This document shows, in pieces, positions 6,916-16,878 of a stretch of 64,000 nucleotides of DNA; the stretch's first letter is position 1, and each line of letters opens with the position of its first letter. The DNA lies in assembly GCF_900110415.1 (NCBI RefSeq), contig NZ_FODR01000018.1:1-64000 (forward strand). The letters are read 5' to 3'. Source of the DNA: Mucilaginibacter sp. OK283. GTDB lineage: Bacteria; Bacteroidota; Bacteroidia; Sphingobacteriales; Sphingobacteriaceae. A program made the position numbers and the translations under genes. The notes beneath the pieces were generated by a model, which ran no database searches, was not told the DNA's origin, and saw only the letters and a list, made by a program, of their open reading frames with translations.

Positions 6916-8871
6916 TTATTTTAACTCAGCCGCGAAACCGCCATTACGTACCATAGTGATGGTCATTTTATCGCCGGCTTTTACCTGTTTGGTTTTACGG
7001 CGGTAATCCATAGCCTGGCTGCCTGCGTTTATGCCATCTTCAAACCATGTTATGGTGTATGTTTTGTCTTTATCCAAAAAGTCGAAATTGATTTCCAACT
7101 CCCTGGTTTTTTCTTTGCCATTGGTTATGCCACCGATAAACCATTTTTCGCTTTTGCGTTTGGCTACAACTGCAACCTGGCCGGCATCTGCAATTAGCGC
7201 CCGGGTTTCGTCCCAGGTGGTGGGCACGCTGGTTATAAATTCGGTACAATCGGCGTTGCGGTAGTAAAGCGATGGGTTATCGCACAGCATTTGTACACCG
7301 CTTTCAAACACCACGTACATGGCCAACTGGTTAACCCTGGTGCCTATGGCAGCTGCATTGGGCCGTTGCGCGCTGTAAACGTTGGGCTGCATGTTTATCA
7401 TGGCCCCCGGTGTAAAATCCATCGGGCCTACGGCGTTACGTATAAATGGCAGATAAGTGCTGTTATCGGGCGAGCAACCCCCCATTTGTTCAAGGCCGCG
7501 AACTCCCTCGTACGATATGAGGTTCGGATATTTATATTCGAGCCCTGCAGGTTTAAAGGCACCATGAAAATCAACAAAAACCTTGTTCATGGCCGCTTCT
7601 TTAACCACATCTTCATAGTATTTTACCATCCATTGGTCGCTACGGTCCATAAAGTCAATTTTAACGCCTTTAACGCCCCATTCGTGGAAGGTTTTAAACA
7701 AATTCATATTATTATGTACGGTAAGCCATGTTAGCCATAAAATGACGCCCACATTTTTTTCCTTGCCATAACGGATTAGCTCTTTCAGGTCTACCTTCGG
7801 ATTGGGAGTGTACGGGTCGGTTGTGCTTTTGGCCCATCCCTCGTCCATCACAATATATTTAACGCCGTATTTGGAGGCAAAGTCGATATAGTATTTGTAG
7901 GTATCCAGGTTATACCCCGACACAAAGTTTACATCGGGCCCATAAGGGGTAGCATCGTTCCACCATTCCCAGCTGGCCTGGCCGGGTTTAATCCACGTGG
8001 CGTCGCCAATAACGCTTTTTGAAGACAACCTCAACGTCATGGTGTTTTCTAACAGTTGCTTATCGGTTTTAGCTATTACAAAATACCGCCACGGAAAATT
8101 ACGGGTGCCGGATGTTTTGGCAATATAATCTGCCGATTTTAAGATCTTCTGGCTCCGGTCGCCGTCGGGGTCAAATTCCAGCGGAACTTTTGGAAACGTA
8201 GCTTCGGCGCCGTTGCTGCCTGTGCCTGTTAAAAACATGCCCGGATAATCGGAAAGGTCGGCTTCGCTGATCAGTATTTTATAGTTTTGTTTGGTATCTA
8301 TCAACACCGGCAGGGTCGACATTTTGTCGGCCGGTTGCCATGAAGCCGATGAAACGTGCGTATAAGCATCTTCATAGGAGGTTTTAAAGCCACTCGGCTG
8401 CTGCAGGGTTAACGCGTAATCTTCAGGAAAGTTTATACCAAAATCCTCGCTCATTACCGTTACATCTCCCTTTTTTTGGGTTATAAAACGGTATGCTATC
8501 CCATCATCAAAAGCACGGAATTCTACCGAGTAGTTCCCTTTAAAGTTTAATAGCACGGCATTATAAATGCTTTTAACGGTCGAGAATTTCAGGGAAACAT
8601 ATGGTTTGATGATTTCTTCGCCATGTATATGCTTCGAGTGCAGAAGTTTGGGGTTTTGGCCTAAGGTAACATCTTTAAGATTAAGTCCTAGGTGGCTTTT
8701 GGTCAGCAATTCTTTACCGTTGCCATATACGGAGTAATATATTTTATCGCCGGTAGTTATAGTTACCTTAAGCTCGCCATTTGGCGAGGCCAGATCAATA
8801 GGTTTGTCCTGGGCAAACAGTCTGCCCGTGGCGACAGATAACAAGATAAGGCAACATAGATATTTTTTCAT
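6916..8871 (-). CDS. Glycoside hydrolase family 97 (alpha-glucosidase or alpha-galactosidase)
   Basis: The 651-residue protein has the GH97 layout: signal peptide (MKKYLCCLILL…LFAQ), N-terminal beta-sandwich beginning SPNGELKVTI, central barrel, and C-terminal beta domain. Asp406 lies in GVKIDFMDRSD, which by family knowledge is the nucleophile position of the retaining GH97 members such as BtGH97b. Glu455 lies in SYEGVRG. The retaining type suggests alpha-galactosidase-like activity in the periplasm, but I cannot separate it with certainty from the inverting SusB type. The frame is open 44 codons upstream, but that part has no protein character; ATG at 8871 starts right at the signal peptide. 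No SusCD genes are next to it. The divergent NrtR-like gene may regulate it. Confidence 0.9.
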   Translation of the reverse strand: MKKYLCCLILLSVATGRLFAQDKPIDLASPNGELKVTITTGDKIYYSVYGNGKELLTKSHLGLNLKDVTLGQNPKLLHSKHIHGEEIIKPYVSLKFSTVKSIYNAVLLNFKGNYSVEFRAFDDGIAYRFITQKKGDVTVMSEDFGINFPEDYALTLQQPSGFKTSYEDAYTHVSSASWQPADKMSTLPVLIDTKQNYKILISEADLSDYPGMFLTGTGSNGAEATFPKVPLEFDPDGDRSQKILKSADYIAKTSGTRNFPWRYFVIAKTDKQLLENTMTLRLSSKSVIGDATWIKPGQASWEWWNDATPYGPDVNFVSGYNLDTYKYYIDFASKYGVKYIVMDEGWAKSTTDPYTPNPKVDLKELIRYGKEKNVGVILWLTWLTVHNNMNLFKTFHEWGVKGVKIDFMDRSDQWMVKYYEDVVKEAAMNKVFVDFHGAFKPAGLEYKYPNLISYEGVRGLEQMGGCSPDNSTYLPFIRNAVGPMDFTPGAMINMQPNVYSAQRPNAAAIGTRVNQLAMYVVFESGVQMLCDNPSLYYRNADCTEFITSVPTTWDETRALIADAGQVAVVAKRKSEKWFIGGITNGKEKTRELEINFDFLDKDKTYTITWFEDGINAGSQAMDYRRKTKQVKAGDKMTITMVRNGGFAAELK

Positions 8872-9531
8872 AAAACGGATAACGGTGTAATTGGGTTTAT
8901 TGGTAAATGATGGTATTGTTGGCAAATTGCCGCAAGCATTGGCTGTGCAAATGGTGCGCTGATAATTTAGTACAGGCAATGATAACGAAACATTACCGGC
9001 CACTTTTTATCAATAGCCAAAGTTAATGTTAAGTAGTTAAAATAAAACCAGGCCAATGGCCGCGCGATGTGGATTAATCACCCATAAAACCGGGATAGCC
9101 GGGCTTATGGGTGATTTTTTGAAGCCGGTACCACTGGTAGTAGATGTAGCTTCTGAATACTAATTTGCTGATAATTTGTGTTTTAAATAACACTCTAAGT
9201 CCGGCAAGATGATTTCCCCCATTGATTTTAATAACAAGGTTCTGCAAAACTTTCAAGATACAATTCAATATCGAAATGTATAGGCCGACAATAAATATGT
9301 ACGTTTTAACAAAAATGGCAATCAGATAATTTATCCTTTGGGTTGTTGTAAAATTAAAAGGTGGTGAAGGTGTGGCAAAGGTGTTGCACTGGCTTTAAAA
9401 GTCAGACGAGCGGATAAACCTGATAATGCAGAAGATACATCCGATAATACCGGCTTATAAAATAGTTGTCGGATTAACACTAAATAATTGCATAATTATT
9501 TTTACACTTGCATATAAACTCTAACTAAATT
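8872..9531. other. Divergent intergenic region between GH97 and NrtR-like gene
   Basis: These 660 bp contain no supported gene. A minus-strand -7 element TAACTTTG is at 9018-9025, a plausible GH97 promoter with a leader of about 140 nt. An orphan terminator-like hairpin lies at 9076-9120. An inverted repeat ATCCGATAA / TTGTCGGAT at 9439-9447 and 9466-9474 sits about 60 bp before the regulator start and could be its own operator. Short reading frames in the region have no recognisable protein features. Confidence 0.5.
9076..9120 (+). terminator. Terminator-like hairpin with no upstream gene
   Basis: AATCACCCATAA (9076-9087) pairs perfectly with TTATGGGTGATT (9105-9116). An inner CCGG…CCGG pairing lies in the loop, and TTTT follows. 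On the plus strand this is a good intrinsic terminator, yet no plus-strand gene lies between the GH97 start and this point. Confidence 0.65.
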
Positions 9532-10236
9532 ATGCAGAAGTATAGCGGCCAGAAGCGCATCTTAGTGGCTACCGATTGTATCATTTTTGGATTTGATGGC
9601 TGGAATATCAAATTATTGCTGGTTCAGCGTGGCCTTGAGCCCGAAAAACATAAATGGAGCCTGATGGGCGGCTTTATTCAACCTTCGGAATCGCCGGATG
9701 ATGCTGCTAACCGCGTTTTGGAGTTGCGTACCGGGCTTAAAAATGTGTATATGGAACAGTTTCGTGTATTTGGCAGTCCTGACCGTGACCCGGTTGAACG
9801 CACGCTTTCGATAGCTTATTTTGCATTGATAGATATTCATCAATATGAAAAACAACTGAGTGATGAATATCATCCTGAATGGTTTTTACTGGATGAAATG
9901 CCCGACCTCATATTTGACCATGCCCAAATGGTTAGGTTGGCACTGAGACAGTTGCGCTATAAAGCTGCGCTGCACCCGATCCTGTTCCAGCTTTTGCCCG
10001 AAAAATTTACCATCCCGCAATTGCAGGCGCTATACGAGGGGGTTTATCAAACCAAATTCGACGACAGGAATTTTAGCCGTAAACTGTTATCAACCGGTTT
10101 GTTGGTTAAGCAACCCGAAAAGGATAAGTTGTCCTCAAAAAAAGGAGCATTTTATTATAAGCTCGACCAATCGCACTACGAACAAAACTTCGAGTCGTTT
10201 TTAAATCTTGTACCAAACCCCGAGAAGTTTTTTTAA
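9532..10236 (+). CDS. NrtR-like regulator: degenerate Nudix domain plus winged helix
   Basis: The N-terminal ~150 residues are a Nudix fold (LLLVQRG…WSLMGGFIQPSES). The Nudix box, starting near residue 47, should read GX5EX7REUXEEXGU. Here it ends in RVLELRTGL, so the catalytic glutamates are replaced and hydrolysis is unlikely. The C-terminal ~75 residues are a winged helix (FTIPQLQALYEGVY…FSRKLLSTGLL). This architecture is that of NrtR-type repressors, which bind a nucleotide-sugar-like ligand. In Bacteroidota a branch of the family (AraR) controls sugar use. The gene is divergent from the GH97 gene, so control of that enzyme is a reasonable inference. Its stop is 13 bp from the stop of the converging histidine kinase. 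Confidence 0.88.
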   Translation: MQKYSGQKRILVATDCIIFGFDGWNIKLLLVQRGLEPEKHKWSLMGGFIQPSESPDDAANRVLELRTGLKNVYMEQFRVFGSPDRDPVERTLSIAYFALIDIHQYEKQLSDEYHPEWFLLDEMPDLIFDHAQMVRLALRQLRYKAALHPILFQLLPEKFTIPQLQALYEGVYQTKFDDRNFSRKLLSTGLLVKQPEKDKLSSKKGAFYYKLDQSHYEQNFESFLNLVPNPEKFF

Positions 10237-10249
10237 GACATATTGAACA

Positions 10250-12379
10250 TCAAACCAGGTTTTTAGGCAATACTACGGTAAATGTTGTGCCCTTGCCACG
10301 GGCAGATACCACATTAATGCTGCCCCGGTGCTTTTCGATGATGCCAAATACAATTGACAAGCCCAGGCCGGTGCCTTCGCCTACATCTTTAGTAGTAAAA
10401 AAAGGCTCGAAAATCCGGTTTTTAGTCTCGTCGTCCATCCCTATGCCAGTATCGGCAATTTCGATGGAAATATGACTGGGCAGTTCACCGGTTGTTATCA
10501 CCAGGCTATTGCCCTCGTGCTGTTCTTTTGCTTTAATAGCATGTATGCTGTTTCCAATCAGGTTTATCAATACCTGGTTAATTTTCCCCGGATAACAGTT
10601 TATAGGTTTAATATTGTTTAAAACGGTTTTAACCTCGATGTAATAGGGGATAGTGCTTTTTAAAATAAGCAGATTGGCCCGTATGGCTTTATTGATATCA
10701 AGTTTCTTTAAAATCAATTCATCGGTGCTGCTAAAGGTAAAAAGGCTTTTAACAATTTCGGTGGTACGTTTGGCGCCCTCTTCAATGCCGTTTAACAGTA
10801 TATGTATCTCGTCCCTTATAAAATCTGGGTTGATGGTTTGCCGGTAGGCCTGCGCTGCGCCGATATATTCTGCGCTATCTGGGTTGTTTAATACATCATC
10901 ATATTTATTAAGCAAAGTAAATAATTCATCTAAATCAAGACGCAAAGGACTGATGTTTGAACTCACAAAGTTGATGGGGTTATTAATTTCGTGCGCAACA
11001 CCTGCGGTAAGGCGGCCAAGAGATGCCATTTTTTCGGTATCAACCAACTGGTGCTGCGTGCTCTTAAGGTTATCAATAATTTTCGAAAGGTCTTTATTGG
11101 CATTTATCAGTTCACTTGTGCGCTCTTTTACTTTATTTTCGAGCGATTTATTTTGCTGCATAATTAATCGTTGATTTTCCCTGGCAACAGAAATGGCGAA
11201 GTTTTGTGCCTCTATTTTTTGGTTCCGGTAAAGGTTAATCTTATCTGCCAATGCGCCCGAAAATAAAACTATGCCAATTACTAAACTTAAGGATGTAAGG
11301 TTGGCTGTAAAAATATTGTACGGGATAATATCTTTAGTCTGCGCTGCTGATATTAATATGCCAACAAAAAGAGTTCCCCAGCCCAGCATAAACAATTTGG
11401 CAGGTTTAAAGCCCTTTACATACAAATAGGTAACTATGAAAAGTAGGTAAATGGCGATGAAAATCATCGTGATATTAATGATGCCGTAAGAGAGCGCGGT
11501 GAATTTGCCAAAAATTACGATGGTGGTAACGATGTATATTGCAAATAACAGCAAATTAATATTGTAGCCCGCCCTTAGGTTTCCTTTTAACTGTAAAAAC
11601 TCGCCGGCAAATAGTAAAGTAAATACGCCAAAACACACCCTGGCCAAAGGAATGATGTAATTGTTAAAGGTAATTTTATCGTCCGCGAGGTAATTCCCAT
11701 ATCCCCGCCTGAAGGTTAGGTTTAACCCCATGAAAATAATAAAAAAAACGTAGTAGAGATAACTAAGGTCACGTATGATAAAAAAAAGCATTAAATTGTA
11801 CAATACGCTAATAATAATAGCCCCCACAAATGCGGCAGTAACCACGTTTTCGATGTTTTGACTCCTGAAAAACGACCATTGGCTATAAACTTTTATAGGG
11901 ATAACCGACCATAGGCTACTTTTAACGCGCAGATATATTGTTTTTGATGAACCAGGTGGTAGCGGTAAACTAATGCTATTTGGGCTTTGCAATTTCGACT
12001 GACTGGGCTCATCGCTGGCCGTTAGATGGCAGATTTTATTTGCTTCATTTACATAGTACAAATCAAAAGCGTCAATAATTCCCGCGCCGGTGTTTACCAA
12101 TATATTGGGCTCATCGTCGCTGTTTTTGATAGTAGCCTTTAACCAAACAGTCGAATTAAAAAATGTCGACATAGGCAGGGAGTTAAGGCTCGTTTTAAAA
12201 GCTGTGCTTTTTAGCACATGGTTTGCAGTCAGGCTTCCGGATGGATCTTCCAGTTCGTAAAAATAACCACTGGTTAGCAGCTTTGATTGGTTGTTATTAA
12301 TTACAAGCGTATCTGCATTATGTGCAAAAACTATAGCGTTTTGGAACAGTAAATATGTGGCTAACAAAAATTTCTTCAT
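10250..12379 (-). CDS. 7TMR-DISM sensor histidine kinase
   Basis: The 709-residue protein begins with a signal peptide (MKKFLLATYLLFQ…VFAH), followed by a periplasmic 7TMR-DISMED2 beta domain (about 30-175), which is thought to bind carbohydrates or similar ligands. Seven transmembrane helices follow (about 180-385), then a coiled coil. The HisKA domain has the phospho-accepting His463 (GVAHEINNP), and the HATPase domain runs to the end with its boxes (DTGIGMDDE, GTGLGLSI). It has no receiver domain. The receiver gene transcribed divergently from the same region is the likely partner. The ligand is unknown. Confidence 0.9.
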   Translation of the reverse strand: MKKFLLATYLLFQNAIVFAHNADTLVINNNQSKLLTSGYFYELEDPSGSLTANHVLKSTAFKTSLNSLPMSTFFNSTVWLKATIKNSDDEPNILVNTGAGIIDAFDLYYVNEANKICHLTASDEPSQSKLQSPNSISLPLPPGSSKTIYLRVKSSLWSVIPIKVYSQWSFFRSQNIENVVTAAFVGAIIISVLYNLMLFFIIRDLSYLYYVFFIIFMGLNLTFRRGYGNYLADDKITFNNYIIPLARVCFGVFTLLFAGEFLQLKGNLRAGYNINLLLFAIYIVTTIVIFGKFTALSYGIINITMIFIAIYLLFIVTYLYVKGFKPAKLFMLGWGTLFVGILISAAQTKDIIPYNIFTANLTSLSLVIGIVLFSGALADKINLYRNQKIEAQNFAISVARENQRLIMQQNKSLENKVKERTSELINANKDLSKIIDNLKSTQHQLVDTEKMASLGRLTAGVAHEINNPINFVSSNISPLRLDLDELFTLLNKYDDVLNNPDSAEYIGAAQAYRQTINPDFIRDEIHILLNGIEEGAKRTTEIVKSLFTFSSTDELILKKLDINKAIRANLLILKSTIPYYIEVKTVLNNIKPINCYPGKINQVLINLIGNSIHAIKAKEQHEGNSLVITTGELPSHISIEIADTGIGMDDETKNRIFEPFFTTKDVGEGTGLGLSIVFGIIEKHRGSINVVSARGKGTTFTVVLPKNLV

Positions 12380-12501
12380 ATTTACTTATTGTAATTTTTT
12401 GATAGCGCAATATTTGCTAAAAAATGGGCAAAAATTAAAACTTTCTATAAATTTACTTTACAAACCAATTATCTAAACCAGTTTTACCTAATTTTTTCGC
12501 T

Positions 12502-12951
12502 ATGCCCGTTGGAGTATTGTATGTTGATGATGAGATAAATAACTTAAATAGTTTTAAAGCGGCGTTCAGGCGGAGTTTTAATATTTATACGGCGCAATCG
12601 GCAGCCGAGGGGTGCCAGGTACTGCAGGCTTATGAGATAGGTGTTATAATTACCGACCAGCGAATGCCGGTTACAACCGGTATCGAATTTTTAGAGTCGA
12701 TTTTACCTTTGTATCCCGATACCATCCGTATACTTTTAACTGGTTTTTCGGATGTTAACGCGGTGATGGATGCAATTAACCGGGGGCAGGTTTACAAATA
12801 CCTGGTAAAACCCTGGCAAAACGACGAACTGAAAATTTACATTCAAAATGCTATTGAAATATATGAGCTGCGAAAAGAAAATAAGGAACTAACCTATAAG
12901 CTTCAAATCGCTAACCTTGAACTTGAGTCGCTCCATAAAACCGGGGGATAG
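12502..12951 (+). CDS. Stand-alone response regulator receiver with C-terminal coiled coil
   Basis: The 149-residue protein has a complete receiver domain: acidic pair in YVDDE, phospho-accepting Asp52 in ITDQRMP, the Thr/Ser position in LLTGFSD, and the Lys in YLVKPW. The DQRMP signature and the GQVYKYLVKPW end are typical of the RpfG/HD-GYP type of receiver. No output domain follows. The last ~35 residues (YELRKENKELTYKLQIANLE) look like a coiled coil. It may signal by protein contact. The start is 122 bp from the start of the divergent histidine kinase, which suggests a cognate pair. Confidence 0.88.
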   Translation: MPVGVLYVDDEINNLNSFKAAFRRSFNIYTAQSAAEGCQVLQAYEIGVIITDQRMPVTTGIEFLESILPLYPDTIRILLTGFSDVNAVMDAINRGQVYKYLVKPWQNDELKIYIQNAIEIYELRKENKELTYKLQIANLELESLHKTGG

Positions 12952-13047
12952 TTTAGGTTTAATACAGGTTTAACGGTCATCACACTACTCTTTAATAACC
13001 AACGGATGTTTAGTATTTCAAATCTTACGTTTCAAAGCTAATATGAT

Positions 13048-16000
13048 ATGAAAACGATTTGCAAATTTAATTTGTATGATTGTTTGCATAAAGCAAAGGG
13101 TAAAAGGCTCAAATCTCAACTGATAAATCTTATATCCATTTTCGTTTTTTTAATATTTTTCAATTCAGGTGCAATGGCGCAAAATGGTTTCTCGAACCAG
13201 GGGACCGAATTTTGGACGGTTTATATGGATCATATCGATCCACCTACCACAAGCGATCCCAGGGGCAACGTGAGTAAAATGGACCTTTATATTACCGCCG
13301 ATGTAAATACCAGGGTAACTGTTGCTATTGCCGATGGCACTTTTTCTGAAAGTTACGATGTAGTGGCGAGGCAAATACTTACGGTAGAAATACCAGGAAG
13401 CGCTTTTATTGACCAGCAAGGTCTGAGCTTAAAAGGTATTCATATCACATCACAAAAGCCGGTTGCTGTTTATGCCCATATTTTCGCTCAAAGTGTTTCG
13501 GGCGCCACCCTTTTGCTGCCTGTAAATGTGCTTGGCAAAGATTATCTTTCTATCAATTACAACCAGCAATCCAATTCCCTTAGCACCGAAAAAAAACCAT
13601 CTTATTCCACATTTGCAGTTATTGGAACTGAAGATAATACTACCGTAGAAATAACACCAACCACATACCTGCTTAATGGCGAGCCGCCGGGCAAGCCTTT
13701 TACTGTAAATTTAAACAAAGGCCAGGTGTACCAGGGCCTGGCAAATGACGATTTAACAGGTACACGTATCCGCACCATAAGTACCCAGGCCGGATCATGT
13801 AAAAAAGTTGCCGTTTTTTCGGGGAGCTCAAAAATACTTATCGGTTGTTTAACCAAAAACAATACATCTGACAACCTTTTCCAACAGGTTTATCCCACCG
13901 CTGCCTGGGGTAAAAATTATATCACTGCACCCTTAAAAAGCCGCTTTTATGATGTTTTCAGGATTGTTAAAAGCGATCCTAACACAACCGTAAACCTAAA
14001 CGGCGCTAATCTTTCACCGTCGGATTTTGTAAACGGACGTTATTACGAGTTTAATTCAACCAGCCCTAATGTTATTAAAGCTGATAAACCTGTGCAGGTT
14101 GTGCAGTATGCGGTAACACAATTTAAAACAATTAGCTGCATTGATACCGCACTTGATATCGGCGATCCCGAAATGATTTATCTTAATCCGCTTGAACAAA
14201 CGCTTGATCATGTCACCTTAAATTCAACCGGTAATTTCAGGATAGCAAATAACTATATCAATGTAATTATAAAAACTGCTGCCGTGCCCACCTTTGCGCT
14301 CGACGGTAAACCGTATACTGAATTTACCCCCGTAAGCAATAATCCGGTTTATTCATATGCCCAGATATATGTTTACAACGGGGTTCATCATATAAGCGCG
14401 TCCGACGGCTTTAACGCCATTGCCTACGGCTTTGGTAACGCCGAATCATACGGCTATGCTGCGGGCACCAACTTGAAAAACCTAACCCGGTTTATTGCTT
14501 TGGATGATCCTAAAACCAATACTACTACATTGAACGGCTGCTCTGGCGTAACCTACAAAATACAATTAACCCTGCCCTACAAAACAACGCACATCAAGTG
14601 GGATTTTAAAAATGGCATCGTATATGATGATAGCAACCCGGTTGTAAAATCAACTTCGGTAAAGGGCGGGCAAACTTTGTATTTATATGAGTATGCAGCC
14701 GATGCGGTTTATAATGCAGGCGATTACTCTATATTAGCAACGGTATTTAACCCGGTTGCTGATGAATGCGGTTCGGACGAGGATGTTGAGCTTGACTTTA
14801 ATATCTCTGATCCGCCTGTTTCAAAATTTAACTTTTCGGGAGCATGTTTGGGCGATACCACTTTTTTTAGAGATACATCGGTAACCAACGGCCGCGAAAT
14901 TAAAACATGGTTATGGGATTTTGGCGACGGATACACGGATGTGGTGCAAAACCCATCACATTTTTATAAAAAGGCCGGAGAATATACAGTCAGGCTTACT
15001 ATTACCAATGAAAATGGCTGTACCGATATATCGGAGGCTTCAAAAGTTAGTATCAGCAATTTGCCTGTAGCAAATTTTGACGTTGCTGCTTCAGGTTGTC
15101 CTAAGCAGGATGTAAGTTTTACAGATCGGTCTGTAACTGCTGATGGCACAATATCAAAATGGATATGGGATTTTGGAGATAGTACTGCCGTGATAACTAA
15201 AACAGATAAATCGCCCATTGCACACGTTTACCAGGCTGCCGGTACTTATACTGCAAAATTAACCGTAATAAATGCCAATGGTTGCGCCGGGTTGGTTAAA
15301 CAAAAGGCTGTAGTAATAAGCCAGCTTCCCGTTGTAGATTTTGTTCTGCCAGACGCCTGCGTTGCCGACTATGTTCAATTTAAAGATAGTAGCATGGTAG
15401 CCGACCATACAGAAGCCGATTTTATTTACCACTGGGATTTTGGTGATATTAACGCCACTGCCGCCAACAACACATCTGCCGAAAAAAATCCGCGACATCA
15501 TTATACCGAGGCCCGCGATGATTACCAGGTGAGTTTAACAATTACTTCAAAATATGGCTGCACATACACCCAAACCAAAACTTTTGTAGTTAACGGCGAT
15601 ATTCCTAAAGCAAACGTGGTGTTAAAAGATCCCTCGGCAATATGCAGCAACAAGGAGGCCTTTTTTGAAAACCGGTCGACAGTAAATTTTGGTAACATAA
15701 CCCGGTTGGAGGTTACTTTTGATATGGCAGATGCCTCATCATTGAGGGTTTATGAACACCCGGTTTACGGGCAGCAGTTACGCTATACTTACCCCATATT
15801 TACCGATGGCGACCGTACTTTTAATGTGCATGTTGCTGCTTATTCCGGGGGTGTTTGTGCCAATATTCAGGAATTTCCCTTAGTTGTAAAAGCTACCCAC
15901 ATTATTACTTTAGCGGCAGTGCCACCAATTTGTCCTGAGGCTACCGCTATACAGCTTGCTCCTTTAAGTATAGTAGGCCAGCCTGGCAGCGGCTCATATT

Positions 16001-16635
16001 ACGGCAGTGGAGTAAGTTTAAACGGCTTATTTAACCCGGCTGTGGCTGGTGTAGGCACTGTCAATATAAACTATGTATATACAACTGCAAATAGTTGTCC
16101 TGATACTGTGAGCCAACAAATTGTGGTATCCCCTTCGCCAATTGTAACTTCAGAGGGGGCAGTAACGATGCTTGAGGGTGCAGCGATTACGTTAAAAGCA
16201 TCAGCAGCCGGCCATAACCTTAGTTATAAATGGTACCCTTCAATTGGCCTTGATCATGATGATGTATTGAACCCTATAGCAAGCCCTAAAGAAACTACGG
16301 GTTACCGTTTAACGGTGACATCTGCAGAAGGGTGCTCAAGTTCGGCAGATGTTACGGTGAAGGTTTTAAAATACCTGGTAATTCCAAATGCATTTACACC
16401 TAACGGAGATGGACGAAATGATGTTTGGGATGTTAAATATTTAAATGATTATCCCGATAATACCGTAGCAGTTTATAACAGGTATGGCCAAAAACTATTT
16501 TCATCAGTTGGCTATCCTGTTCCATGGGATGGCAGATATAACGGGAATTACCTTTCGCCCGGCACCTATTATTACATTATCAACCCTAAAAACGGGCGTG
16601 GAATTGTATCCGGAAGTGTTACTATTATGAGATAA
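13048..16635 (+). CDS. Large PKD-repeat surface protein with IgGFc-binding-like N-terminus and type IX sorting domain
   Basis: The 1195-residue protein starts with a long basic N-terminus and signal sequence (…LIFFNSGAMAQ). The region of about 50-450 (NQGTEFWTVYMDHI…, VYAHIFAQSVSGATLLLPV) resembles the IgGFc-binding domain found in gliding-associated proteins. At least three PKD-type beta domains follow between about 590 and 870, each with the pattern W-x-F/W-D-F-G-D (LWDFGDGYTD, IWDFGDSTA, HWDFGDIN). The last ~85 residues (IPNAFTPNGDGRNDVWDVKYL) are the gliding-motility/CHU_C domain, which serves as a type B type IX secretion signal. The protein should be exported by the type IX system to the surface. 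The adjacent PorP/SprF gene is the usual partner of such proteins. A role in adhesion is likely; the ligand is unknown. Confidence 0.88.
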   Translation: MKTICKFNLYDCLHKAKGKRLKSQLINLISIFVFLIFFNSGAMAQNGFSNQGTEFWTVYMDHIDPPTTSDPRGNVSKMDLYITADVNTRVTVAIADGTFSESYDVVARQILTVEIPGSAFIDQQGLSLKGIHITSQKPVAVYAHIFAQSVSGATLLLPVNVLGKDYLSINYNQQSNSLSTEKKPSYSTFAVIGTEDNTTVEITPTTYLLNGEPPGKPFTVNLNKGQVYQGLANDDLTGTRIRTISTQAGSCKKVAVFSGSSKILIGCLTKNNTSDNLFQQVYPTAAWGKNYITAPLKSRFYDVFRIVKSDPNTTVNLNGANLSPSDFVNGRYYEFNSTSPNVIKADKPVQVVQYAVTQFKTISCIDTALDIGDPEMIYLNPLEQTLDHVTLNSTGNFRIANNYINVIIKTAAVPTFALDGKPYTEFTPVSNNPVYSYAQIYVYNGVHHISASDGFNAIAYGFGNAESYGYAAGTNLKNLTRFIALDDPKTNTTTLNGCSGVTYKIQLTLPYKTTHIKWDFKNGIVYDDSNPVVKSTSVKGGQTLYLYEYAADAVYNAGDYSILATVFNPVADECGSDEDVELDFNISDPPVSKFNFSGACLGDTTFFRDTSVTNGREIKTWLWDFGDGYTDVVQNPSHFYKKAGEYTVRLTITNENGCTDISEASKVSISNLPVANFDVAASGCPKQDVSFTDRSVTADGTISKWIWDFGDSTAVITKTDKSPIAHVYQAAGTYTAKLTVINANGCAGLVKQKAVVISQLPVVDFVLPDACVADYVQFKDSSMVADHTEADFIYHWDFGDINATAANNTSAEKNPRHHYTEARDDYQVSLTITSKYGCTYTQTKTFVVNGDIPKANVVLKDPSAICSNKEAFFENRSTVNFGNITRLEVTFDMADASSLRVYEHPVYGQQLRYTYPIFTDGDRTFNVHVAAYSGGVCANIQEFPLVVKATHIITLAAVPPICPEATAIQLAPLSIVGQPGSGSYYGSGVSLNGLFNPAVAGVGTVNINYVYTTANSCPDTVSQQIVVSPSPIVTSEGAVTMLEGAAITLKASAAGHNLSYKWYPSIGLDHDDVLNPIASPKETTGYRLTVTSAEGCSSSADVTVKVLKYLVIPNAFTPNGDGRNDVWDVKYLNDYPDNTVAVYNRYGQKLFSSVGYPVPWDGRYNGNYLSPGTYYYIINPKNGRGIVSGSVTIMR

Positions 16636-16697
16636 TTAATGGTTTTGTAGATTACATAAAACGGCATTAATTATTAAAACATCGATATTTTAATAAA

Positions 16698-16711
16698 TTC
16701 TATCGATAGAA
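16698..16711. repeat. 14-bp perfect palindrome between adhesin and porP-like gene
   Basis: TTCTATCGATAGAA is a perfect palindrome inside the 243-bp gap between the PKD protein and the PorP/SprF gene. The related word ATCGATATTTTAATAAAT precedes it. It may be a regulatory site or chance; nothing else in the gap stands out. Confidence 0.3.
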
Positions 16712-16878
16712 TATGTAATAGATACAGAGAAAGATTATATTCGTCAATTGGTTACAATGCACTCCGTAACGGCTAACAGAATGGATCTGGTTTGTCACCG
16801 GCAACGTGTTGTTGAATAATGAAGCCTAAACCGGACGGAATGTTATTAGGGTTTTTGTAGCCATCATAAGATAAATTG

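Noticed and set aside
8872..9003. 44-codon extension of the GH97 frame upstream of 8871
   Set aside because: It puts a non-hydrophobic stretch before a perfect signal peptide and has no family match; the promoter-like TAACTTTG at 9018-9025 lies just before it, so the region is leader DNA.
9074..9268. 64-codon minus-strand frame in the GH97/NrtR gap
   Set aside because: It runs through the terminator hairpin, and I see no protein family in it.
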